From contig NZ_BMSK01000023.1 of NCBI RefSeq assembly GCF_014649115.1, forward strand, positions 62,001-126,000: a stretch of 64,000 bases of DNA, read 5' to 3'. The DNA comes from Streptomyces eurythermus. GTDB taxonomy: Bacteria; Actinomycetota; Actinomycetes; Streptomycetales; Streptomycetaceae. A model generated the notes under the pieces. The model searched no databases. It was given only the letters and a program-made list of their open reading frames with translations, and had not been told where the DNA came from. The position numbers were made by a program, and so were the translations under genes. Shown piece after piece: positions 18,554-25,902 of this stretch. Within the stretch, counting starts at the first letter, position 1. The number at the start of each line of letters is the position of its first letter.

Positions 18554-18634
18554 GTCATGTGCCGGGATGGGCCTTCAGTCGGCCAGGGCAATCAAGGGTG
18601 CATTGTTTTGCCGGTCACCGGGTGATGGACGGCG

Positions 18635-19189
18635 TCACCGTGCCGTGCCGACCAGAGGCTCCAGCAGTTCCAGTGCCTCCTCCCAGCGGAAGCGCTCCGC
18701 GGCACCGCCCGCCCTCGGCCGGTGCGGCTCGCCCGAGCCGATCAGGACCCCCATCCCTCGCAGCCGATCGAGGCTCTGCCGGTAGGCGGGATGGGCGGCC
18801 TGGGCGGAGTTCAGGTAGGGCAGGGCCACGGTCGGGATGCCCATGCCGTATGCCTCGCACAGGATGCCCAGAGCGAGCGTGTCGGAGATCCCGGCGGCCC
18901 ACTTGTTGATCGTATTGAACGTGGCCGGAGCCACCGCGATCGCGTCCGCCGGAGGCAGGGGACGCGGATCTCCCGGTGCACGCCAGGCGCAGCGGATCGG
19001 GTAACCGGTCTGCGCCTCGACCGCCTCGGCGTCGATGAAACCGAGTCCCTGCGGCGTTGCGACGACACCGACGTCCCAGTCCGCCTCCTGAGCAGCCGTG
19101 ATCAGCTTGCCCACGCTCCCGGCGACGCCACTCGCGCACACGACGATGTACAGGAACGGCTTCTTGTCCGAGGTGGTCGGTTCGGTCAC
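18635..19189 (-). CDS. HFCD-family flavoprotein (copy 1)
   Basis: A 184-residue protein; GTG 19189 overlaps the upstream regulator's stop by 4 bp (GTGA). It has the homo-oligomeric flavin-containing Cys decarboxylase (HFCD) fold: FLYIVVCASGVAG near the N-terminus, and APATFNTINKWAAGISDTL, where PATFNT stands in for the PASANT motif. Relatives include EpiD and the CoaC domain of phosphopantothenoylcysteine decarboxylase, but the substrate here is unknown. It is co-transcribed with the XRE regulator. A second copy sits at 33191-33745, with about 23 differences out of 184 by hand count. Confidence 0.82.
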   Translation of the reverse strand: MTEPTTSDKKPFLYIVVCASGVAGSVGKLITAAQEADWDVGVVATPQGLGFIDAEAVEAQTGYPIRCAWRAPGDPRPLPPADAIAVAPATFNTINKWAAGISDTLALGILCEAYGMGIPTVALPYLNSAQAAHPAYRQSLDRLRGMGVLIGSGEPHRPRAGGAAERFRWEEALELLEPLVGTAR

Positions 19190-20457
19190 GCGGCGACTCC
19201 CAGTTGGCGGCTGAAGCGGTGCAGCTCCGGCAGGGTACGTCGGCGGTCGCGGGCGGCCATATCCGCGACCAGGGTGCGGACGTCGGGACGGCGAATGTCC
19301 TGGGCAGCGCAGCTCTCGGCGATCCGCAGAGCGTGGTAGGCGTCGGCGAGGCGGCCCTGCTGGCTGTAGGCGCGGGCCGCCTCGACCCATAGTGCGGCCC
19401 GGCGCTCGGGGACCGGGATGTGCCGGCGCATGAGGGGCCGGGCCGCTTGGAGAGCGAGGCCGGCGTCCCCGAAGGCCACCAGTGCGCTCAGCTCGTGCAG
19501 GGCGACATTGGTCGGGCTGAAGGTGGCCCAGGCGTCAGGGCGGTCGAGCGTGACGTAACGCGAGACTTCTTTCGCCTCGGTGAGGAATTCCTTCACGGCC
19601 GAGCGGTCACCGCGACTGCTCGCCGCGGTCACACCGCGCAGGAGCAGCAGCCCTACGGCGGCGAGGTACTTCGGTGAACGCCGGTCGTAGGAACCAGTGA
19701 GCTGATCGGCTGTGTGCCTGACCAGAGTCACGGCCTCGGTGGCGTGCTTCTCGCGGACCAGAACGTGGGCCTGGACACGGACACTGGAGGCGATGACGAC
19801 CGGGTCGCCTGAGCGTTCGGCTTCCGTCATCGCTCGGCCGACGGCGAGCCATGCGTTGCCCTGGTCGTGCTGCTTGAGGAGCAGGCTCGTCGTCGTCTGG
19901 TACGCCGTGGCCAGGAGCCGGGACACCGTGTCCCTGTCCGTCGCACAGCCGGCGGCCATCCGCAGGTCGGCGATCAGGCTCGGCAGGGTGCGCTCCAGCT
20001 CTGTGTAGTGGCAGGTGTGGAAAAGCCTCAACGCTGATCCGACGCGTTCATACAGGACGGCCGTGTCCTGTGGGCCACCGGTGCCCGCGGGGCCGGGACC
20101 GGGCAGGAGGGCCTGGACGAGGGCGATGTGCGAGGCCGAAGAGCCGGCCGGGGCCGCGAGCGCTGCGATGCTCGCGGCGAGGAAGGTGCGGCGGTGCATG
20201 TCGTCAGCTTCTTGATCGGCGGCGGAGACGTCCTGAGATGGGGCGAGGCCCAACTCATGAGGCGGGATGTTCAGTTCCTGCCCGATGGCACGTAGTACGC
20301 GGATGTCCTCCGTGCCACGACCGCTCTCCAGACGGCTCACCTTGGACTGGTGATACCCGAGCGCTGCGGCCACGTCGTCCTGTGAACGCCGCTGTGACAC
20401 CCTCGCCCGACGGATCCGTTCTCCGATCCGTCTCGCTTCGCCATGCGCATCGGCCAT
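19186..20457 (-). CDS. XRE-family regulator with C-terminal helical-repeat sensor domain
   Basis: A 423-residue protein from ATG 20457, chosen for GGAAGGAG about 9 nt upstream. Residues about 10-68 are a Cro/CI helix-turn-helix (RVSQRRSQDDVAAALGYHQS, KVSRLESGRG). A central linker carries an Arg-Arg segment (MHRRTFLAAS) and about 300 residues of TPR-like helical repeats follow. It is divergent from the 20633-25808 operon and coupled to the flavoprotein. Likely regulator of the divergent operon through the palindromes at 20507-20544; the ligand is unknown. Confidence 0.85.
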   Translation of the reverse strand: MADAHGEARRIGERIRRARVSQRRSQDDVAAALGYHQSKVSRLESGRGTEDIRVLRAIGQELNIPPHELGLAPSQDVSAADQEADDMHRRTFLAASIAALAAPAGSSASHIALVQALLPGPGPAGTGGPQDTAVLYERVGSALRLFHTCHYTELERTLPSLIADLRMAAGCATDRDTVSRLLATAYQTTTSLLLKQHDQGNAWLAVGRAMTEAERSGDPVVIASSVRVQAHVLVREKHATEAVTLVRHTADQLTGSYDRRSPKYLAAVGLLLLRGVTAASSRGDRSAVKEFLTEAKEVSRYVTLDRPDAWATFSPTNVALHELSALVAFGDAGLALQAARPLMRRHIPVPERRAALWVEAARAYSQQGRLADAYHALRIAESCAAQDIRRPDVRTLVADMAARDRRRTLPELHRFSRQLGVAA

Positions 20458-20506
20458 CTGCCACGGCTCCTTCCGCCGTCGCTGATCCTGCCTGCTCAAT
20501 CGAGCA

Positions 20507-20544
20507 TAGGTCAGACCTAGTTGGCGGTGATGCAGCTCCTGCAT
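20507..20544. promoter_or_regulatory. Two palindromes in the divergent XRE / ATP-binding-protein intergenic region
   Basis: TAGGTC-A-GACCTA (20507-20519) is a perfect 6-1-6 palindrome. ATGCAG-CTC-CTGCAT (20530-20544) is a perfect 6-3-6 palindrome, and a further ATGCAG half-site follows at 20550. On the minus strand TATGCT (20508-20503) could be the -10 of the regulator gene, so the first palindrome would overlap its promoter. They are candidate operators for the divergent regulator; binding is inferred. Confidence 0.5.
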
Positions 20545-20632
20545 AAGTCATGCAGCGCCAGCGTCAGGGCTCACCACTCACGGCAACGGACTGATTGCTT
20601 GGTGTGGCCCCACCTACACCGGGAGGCCGCTC

Positions 20633-21070
20633 GTGGAAGCGCACCAGCTCGCTTTCTCCCTACCCGCGACGCCCGCCGCAGCAAGCGAGGCCCGGCACCA
20701 GGCCGTGGACGCTATAGCGGGCTGGGGCTGGGGGCTGGGCACCGAGGTGGTGCACGCGGCCGAACTGCTGATCAGCGAGCTCGTCACCAACGCGGTCCAG
20801 TACGCCGGCACCGGATCCGTCTCACTCGTGGTCTGTCTCGACGAGGCCGTCCTGCGGATCGAGGTCTGCGACACGAACCCGGTGCTGCCCCAGCCGGCGC
20901 TGCCCGACGCGGACAGCGAGGGCGGCCGGGTCCTGTTCCTAGTCGCCGCTCTCGCCGACCGGTACCACGCCGAACCGACCGAGACCGGCAAGCGCTGCTG
21001 GGCCGAGATCGACCTGACCAGCAAACCCAGCCAGGAAGTCGCCTGTTTCCTTCCCTTCCAAAGGAGTTGA
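20633..21070 (+). CDS. ATP-binding (HATPase_c) anti-sigma-factor-like protein
   Basis: A 145-residue protein at GTG 20633 behind GGGAGG. AAELLISELVTNAVQYA is the N-box of GHKL ATPases of the RsbW/SpoIIAB type, and the C-terminal KRCWAEIDL matches the usual end of these small Streptomyces regulators. The G-region (VCDTNPVLPQPALPDADSEG) is less canonical than in true kinases. It may sequester a sigma factor or act on an unlinked anti-anti-sigma. First gene of the nucleotide-enzyme operon; its stop overlaps the next start region (TGATGATG). Confidence 0.8.
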   Translation: MEAHQLAFSLPATPAAASEARHQAVDAIAGWGWGLGTEVVHAAELLISELVTNAVQYAGTGSVSLVVCLDEAVLRIEVCDTNPVLPQPALPDADSEGGRVLFLVAALADRYHAEPTETGKRCWAEIDLTSKPSQEVACFLPFQRS

Positions 21071-21072
21071 TG

Positions 21073-22392
21073 ATGACGACCACCCACGCCCCCAGCGTGG
21101 CCGCCGAGGTGATCGCCGTACGCCCTGGGCCGCCGCTCGCTGGCACCGTGAGCGTCGACGGCTCCAAGAACGCCGCTCTGCCGCTCTTGGCCACCGCGGC
21201 GGCCCTCAGTCGCCCGCTCAGGCTGAGCAACGTCCCGCACAGCACCGACGTCCAGATCATGCTCACTCTTCTGCAACAGGCGGGCTGGCATGCCGCGCAG
21301 CCCGCCGGCGAACCGACCACTTACGTGGTCCTGCCAACGGAGGCATCTCGGGGGCTGCCCGATCTTGCGCAGGCAGCCCACATCCGAGCCTCGTACTACC
21401 TCGTCCCCGCCCTGCTCGCACGTTACGGCCAGGCACGGCTGCCCTGGCCGGGCGGCTGCCGGATCGGTGCGCGCGGGATGGAGCTGCACTTCAAGGTGTA
21501 CGAGGCATTCGGCGACCGGAGCCGGCAGGACAGCTCCGGTTACGGCATCGAGGCGCTCACCTCTCACACCGGCACCGTCTCCATCACACTGCCGTTCCGC
21601 TCTCGCGGTGCGACCGTGGCCGCGACACTGCGCGCCCTCACGACCGGCCGCCCCTTACGGCTGGGCCAGCCCAACCTCTCGCCCGAAGTCCTGAGCGTGC
21701 TCGACGCCCTGAGTTCGGTGGGCTGGGAGACGCGCGCCGGCGAGCATGTACTCACTCTCTCACCGCCCTCCTCGTCGCCGACTGCCCCCGTTGCCTGGAC
21801 TGTGCCCGGAGACAAGATCGAGGCAGCTACGCTGGCCTGCGCGATCGCCGCGACGCGCGGCACTGCCCGTATCAATGGTGTGCAGGGCAGGGACGTCGGC
21901 CCGTTCATAGCTGCCCTGCATCAGCTCGGCATCCCCGTGGACGCGGAGCCGGATGGCCTTACCGTCCGCGCCCAGGAGGCAGCCCTCACTGGTCGTCCCC
22001 TGCGGGCCATCGCCTCCCTGAGCCCGGCTGGCCTGGACGCCGACTTCGAACCACCGCTCATGGCACTCGCCCTCGGACTGCCCGGCACGCACCTGTTCGC
22101 CGACGCCATCAATCCCGGCCGCCACGGCAACCTGCTACCGCAGCTGAGCCGCCTGGGCGCCGAGATCGAGGAGATTTCCACCACCGAATGCCGCCTGACC
22201 GGTCCCCAGCAGCTGACGGGCACGGGCGCCGAAGCCACCGACATCCGGACCGGGTCCGCCCTCATGGTCGCCGGCCTCACCGCCCGAGGCGTCACCACCA
22301 TCGGTGGCCTCGACCAGTTGCGCCGCGGCCACGCCGACCTGTCCGGCAAGCTGCGCGCCCTGGGTGCCGACATCTGCGAGGTCACCCCGTGA
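21073..22392 (+). CDS. MurA-like enolpyruvyl transferase (EPSP synthase superfamily)
   Basis: A 439-residue protein; ATG 21073 sits 7 nt after AAGGAG (ATG 21070 is possible). It keeps the MurA catalytic set: Lys32 in GSKNAALP, Cys129 in PGGCRIGAR, an Asp in LDADFEPP, and the final Arg in LRRGHADLSGKLRALGADI. MurA transfers enolpyruvate from PEP to UDP-GlcNAc. The family also includes nucleoside-antibiotic enzymes that act on UMP. Neighbours that handle nucleotides make a nucleotide acceptor attractive, but a spare MurA is the default. Its stop overlaps the next gene's GTG by 4 bp. Confidence 0.85.
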   Translation: MTTTHAPSVAAEVIAVRPGPPLAGTVSVDGSKNAALPLLATAAALSRPLRLSNVPHSTDVQIMLTLLQQAGWHAAQPAGEPTTYVVLPTEASRGLPDLAQAAHIRASYYLVPALLARYGQARLPWPGGCRIGARGMELHFKVYEAFGDRSRQDSSGYGIEALTSHTGTVSITLPFRSRGATVAATLRALTTGRPLRLGQPNLSPEVLSVLDALSSVGWETRAGEHVLTLSPPSSSPTAPVAWTVPGDKIEAATLACAIAATRGTARINGVQGRDVGPFIAALHQLGIPVDAEPDGLTVRAQEAALTGRPLRAIASLSPAGLDADFEPPLMALALGLPGTHLFADAINPGRHGNLLPQLSRLGAEIEEISTTECRLTGPQQLTGTGAEATDIRTGSALMVAGLTARGVTTIGGLDQLRRGHADLSGKLRALGADICEVTP

Positions 22393-23624
22393 CCGCCGAC
22401 GGCCGGAACCTGCGCCAGATCGTCGCCACGACGGACGTCCACTCCGCCTTCGACAACGCCGCACCGTTTCTGACCCACCTCCACGCACTCCGCCGGACCT
22501 CGCTCATCGTGGACTGTGGCGACTTCTTCGAAGGCAGCGGGTATTACCGCCTCGCTCGCGGCGTAATTGAGCGGGATATCCTGCTCGGGCTGTACGACGT
22601 GTTGGCCCCTGGCAACCACGGCTGGCCCCACCACTTCGAACCCGACCTTCACCGGCGCACTGTCTGCGCCAACGCCGTCGGTGCCACCACCGGCGACGCT
22701 CTGTTCCGCCGCCTGTACATCGCCACCATCGACGGACGGCGCGTCGGCGTAACCGCTGTGATCGGCCGGCAAGCCTTCCGCTCGATCCCGACCGCCCAGC
22801 GAGCCGGCCACTGCGTCACCGATCCCCTCCAGGCCCTGCGCGAGGTGATTCTCGCCCACCACCAGGAGGTGGACAGCTGGGTCCTGCTCAGTCACTCCGG
22901 CTTCGCCGAAGACCGGGAGATCGCGGCGGCCTGTCCCTTCCTCGACGTGGTCTTCGCAGGGCACTGCCACAGCGACCAGTACGGCCCGGTCCGAGTCGAC
23001 GGCACCCTGGTCGTCAAGGGCCGGGAACTCGCCGGCGGCTATGCGATCGCCATGCCCGTGGGTACGGGATGGGGTGCGGGCACCACATCCTTCCCCGATC
23101 GGACCCCGAGCGTCATTCCGACGGAGCTTGCGGATCTACGCTCCCGCATCGAAGACGTCAAGCAGCAGCTGGCCGACGTCCTCGGCCCGATCAGTCCGGC
23201 ATACCGCCACCAGGCTCTCGACCGGCGCAGCCTGCTCCTGGACCTCACCGCCCGCCTGCGCACGGGGCTCGGCGCAGACGCGGTCATCCTCAACGAGACG
23301 GCGCTACGCGCCGTACTCCTCGGCGGCAACCTCACCCAGGGCGACCTGCTCTCCATCGAGCCGTTCGGCAACCAGCTGGTGCACGCCCACGTGCCGGATC
23401 CAGCACGAAGCGACCTCCCAGGCTGGCTGTCACAGCTCACCACCCGAACCGGCCCGGTCGTCACCGCTCCCGATCCCTTGCCGGACTCCGTCACCACCGT
23501 GCTAACCACCGACTACCTCGCCGACACCTACCTCGGTGAGCGCACGCACGAGGCCGGCCTGCGTCTGGACCAGGCCGTCCAGCACGTCCTTACCGCTCCT
23601 GACACCACGGAAGGAGGCAGGTAA
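22389..23624 (+). CDS. Metallophosphoesterase / 5'-nucleotidase-like protein
   Basis: A 411-residue protein with no signal peptide, so cytoplasmic, unlike most UshA-type enzymes. The metal motifs are all present: TTDVHSAF, DCGDFFEG, GNHGW, SHSG and GHCHSD. A C-terminal 5'-nucleotidase domain follows (LNETALRAVLLGGNLTQGDLL, then IEPFGNQLV). It should remove phosphate from a nucleotide or a nucleotide-linked intermediate. GTG 22389 overlaps the MurA-like stop (GTGA), and its own stop overlaps the next start (TAATG). Substrate inferred from family only. Confidence 0.85.
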   Translation: MTADGRNLRQIVATTDVHSAFDNAAPFLTHLHALRRTSLIVDCGDFFEGSGYYRLARGVIERDILLGLYDVLAPGNHGWPHHFEPDLHRRTVCANAVGATTGDALFRRLYIATIDGRRVGVTAVIGRQAFRSIPTAQRAGHCVTDPLQALREVILAHHQEVDSWVLLSHSGFAEDREIAAACPFLDVVFAGHCHSDQYGPVRVDGTLVVKGRELAGGYAIAMPVGTGWGAGTTSFPDRTPSVIPTELADLRSRIEDVKQQLADVLGPISPAYRHQALDRRSLLLDLTARLRTGLGADAVILNETALRAVLLGGNLTQGDLLSIEPFGNQLVHAHVPDPARSDLPGWLSQLTTRTGPVVTAPDPLPDSVTTVLTTDYLADTYLGERTHEAGLRLDQAVQHVLTAPDTTEGGR

Positions 23625-24163
23625 TGATCCTCACCGGCCCGGAGATCACCGCTGCCGCCCATGACGGCCGCCTCCGCATCAACCCGTTCGCCGCCGACCA
23701 GGTCAACCCCAACAGCTATAACGTGCGTCTAGGCCCCACCCTGATCACCTACACAGGCCCCGTCTTGGACGCCCACCGGCCCAACCCCACCCACGAAACC
23801 ACCGTCGGTCCAGACGGGCACGTCCTCCAGCCAGGCGAGCTCTACCTCGGCCACACCCTAGAAGAGGTCGGCTCCGACACCTTCGTGCCACTGTTGTTCG
23901 GCCGCTCCTCCGTCGGCCGCCTCGGCCTGTTCGTCGAGATCACCGCCCCCATCGGCGATATCGGCTTCCACGGCCAGTGGACGCTCATGCTCTCCCCGAT
24001 CCGACCGCTGCGCGTGTACGCCGGCATGAAGATCGGGCAGATCATGTTCTTCGTCTCCACCGGTGCCGTGGACCTCTACCGCGGCAAGTACCAGGCCGCC
24101 ACAGGACCGCAGCCCTCCGCCTACTGGCGAGACCTCGCCCGACTCCAGGTGGTGGCATCGTGA
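23624..24163 (+). CDS. dCTP deaminase-like protein 1, catalytic Glu replaced
   Basis: A 179-residue protein of the Dcd/dUTPase fold (QVNPNSYNVRLG; LQPGELYLGHTLE). It keeps the GRSSVGRLGL motif, whose Ser and Arg line the active site in E. coli Dcd. The segment aligning with IVLEF, which holds the catalytic Glu, reads TLML, so Glu is Met. The HRID segment is also altered. Alone it is unlikely to deaminate dCTP. It overlaps the metallophosphatase by 1 bp and the second paralog by 4 bp, so both are made together, possibly as a mixed oligomer. Confidence 0.8.
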   Translation: MILTGPEITAAAHDGRLRINPFAADQVNPNSYNVRLGPTLITYTGPVLDAHRPNPTHETTVGPDGHVLQPGELYLGHTLEEVGSDTFVPLLFGRSSVGRLGLFVEITAPIGDIGFHGQWTLMLSPIRPLRVYAGMKIGQIMFFVSTGAVDLYRGKYQAATGPQPSAYWRDLARLQVVAS

Positions 24164-24696
24164 TCCTCACCGGCCCCGCCATTGCCGCCGCCGTCCAGGC
24201 CGGCGAGATCACCATCGAGCCGTACGAGCCCAGCCGCATCTCCCCCAACGCCTACGACTGGCGGCTGGGCGCCACCATCCGCATCTGCGATGGCGACCTA
24301 GACGCCGCAACCCCCACCGCCTTCGCCGAGCAGTCCATCCCCGACGCCGGCTTCGTGCTGCGCCCTGGCCTGCTCTACCTCGGCATCACCCTGGAGCGGA
24401 CCGGTTCGGAGACGTACGCGCAGCTGCTGAACGGCAACCTCACCACCGGCTCCCTGGGCATCTGGGTCCACGTGTCGGCTCCGCTCGGACACCAGGGCCA
24501 TGCGATCCGGTGGACGCTGGAAATCCGCGCCGCCCGACCGGTGCGCGTGTATCCGGGCATGACCTTCGGCAAGCTCGTCTTCCTCACCACCTTCGGCGCA
24601 CCGGCCAGCTACCAGCAACGGCCCGCAAAGTACGCGACCACGGAAGGCATCGACATTTCGCGCCTTTACGAGGAGATCGACGGAGGCACGCCGTGA
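24160..24696 (+). CDS. dCTP deaminase-like protein 2, RSS motif lost but Glu kept
   Basis: A 178-residue paralog of the preceding gene: ILTGPAIAAAVQAGEITIEP opens it much as ILTGPEITAAAHDGRLRINP opens paralog 1. Here the GRSSxxRxGL motif is degraded to GNLTTGSLGI, losing the active-site Ser and Arg, whereas the segment WTLEI keeps the catalytic-position Glu. It therefore lacks exactly what paralog 1 retains. Dcd-family enzymes are trimers with active sites at subunit interfaces, so a hetero-oligomer is a testable idea. Overlaps both neighbours by 4 bp (GTGA). Confidence 0.8.
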   Translation: MILTGPAIAAAVQAGEITIEPYEPSRISPNAYDWRLGATIRICDGDLDAATPTAFAEQSIPDAGFVLRPGLLYLGITLERTGSETYAQLLNGNLTTGSLGIWVHVSAPLGHQGHAIRWTLEIRAARPVRVYPGMTFGKLVFLTTFGAPASYQQRPAKYATTEGIDISRLYEEIDGGTP

Positions 24697-25808
24697 ACGC
24701 TCGCTCGGCCACCGGCCCGATGGCCGCCACCTTCCTGGACCTCCCCGTCGGAAGCCCCGGCGGCAGCGTCGAGCTCTTCCTCGACCTCTACACCGGCCAG
24801 CGGCCCCTCATCCCGGCCCGCGCCTTCATGCTTGCGCCACCCGGTCACGGTCCCCGACCGCCCGTCGGGCTCGACCTGCTACCCGTTGCAGGCAAATGCC
24901 TGGAAGGAACGGCCTTCAGCCGCTACGTCGCCACGCTTCGCAGAGCGCTCACAGCTGCGGTCGATCCCACACAGATCGATGTCCTCCACTTGCAGCACCT
25001 CGCGTTCGGCGCCACCCCAGCCCTCATCCGCGCTCTGCCCGCGCATCCCCGGATCGCTCTCGTCCACGGCACGGACCTGCTCTTCGCCGAGACCTACCTA
25101 GACCAGCTCCAAGTGCTTTGCGAAACAGCCAGGGCCGCCGACGCCATCGTGGTCCCCACCAGTGCAATGGCCGACCGCCTCCTTAAGCTCGCGCCGCAGA
25201 TCGAACGCCGAAAGATCACCCACATCCCCTGGGGCATCCCCGACCACCTGCTCACCACCCCGCCGGACCGGCCGGCGCGCCCCTCCACCAGCCACCTGCG
25301 GCTCCTGTACGCAGGCCGCCTGACTACCGAAAAGGGTGGAGAGGTCCTGATCAAGGGCCTCGCTCCCGTGCCCGGTGTCGAATTGAGCGTCGCGGCGCCC
25401 AGAGCCCAGTTCCGTGCCCTGGCCCCGCTGCTGCAACGGGCAGGCGTCAGAGTGCGCTACCTCGGCTGGCTCCGCCGCCCTCAACTGTGGAAAGCCTTCA
25501 CCGAACACGACGTGCTGGTCGTGCCGTCCACCACCCTGGAGGCCATGGGACTGGTCGCGCTGGAAGCCCAGGCATGCGGACTACCCGTCCTGTACCAGCC
25601 CGTCCCTGGTCTCAGCGAAACACTCGCCGCTTCCGGCATGGCCACCGACTTCACCCACTCCGCCGCATTCGCGCGCGACCTCGACCGGCTGAGAAGGACG
25701 CCCGGGCTGCTGGCCGCCCTGAGACAGACAGGCTATGCAAACGCGGCACGCTATCCCCTCTCGGCGACCGCACGATTGCTGACCGACCTCGGCCAGCAGC
25801 TCACTTGA
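24693..25808 (+). CDS. Glycosyltransferase family 4 protein
   Basis: A 371-residue GT-B fold protein; GTG 24693 overlaps the previous stop by 4 bp. The N-terminal Rossmann half has VGSPGGSVELF and HGTDLLFAETY. The C-terminal half has LLYAGRLTTEKGGEVLIKGL and the nucleotide-sugar-binding EX7E-type motif (TLEAMGLVALEAQACGLPV). This indicates a retaining transferase using a nucleotide-activated sugar. It is the last gene of the overlapping operon, so glycosylation of the product assembled by the upstream enzymes is plausible but unproven. Confidence 0.85.
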   Translation: MNARSATGPMAATFLDLPVGSPGGSVELFLDLYTGQRPLIPARAFMLAPPGHGPRPPVGLDLLPVAGKCLEGTAFSRYVATLRRALTAAVDPTQIDVLHLQHLAFGATPALIRALPAHPRIALVHGTDLLFAETYLDQLQVLCETARAADAIVVPTSAMADRLLKLAPQIERRKITHIPWGIPDHLLTTPPDRPARPSTSHLRLLYAGRLTTEKGGEVLIKGLAPVPGVELSVAAPRAQFRALAPLLQRAGVRVRYLGWLRRPQLWKAFTEHDVLVVPSTTLEAMGLVALEAQACGLPVLYQPVPGLSETLAASGMATDFTHSAAFARDLDRLRRTPGLLAALRQTGYANAARYPLSATARLLTDLGQQLT

Positions 25809-25902
25809 ACCGACCGCCAGACGACCCGACACGTCACTACCCGAACCGCTCCGCGAACGTCACTACGCTGGCCGACGGGACACCCCGGCGAAGAGGGAGA
25901 CC

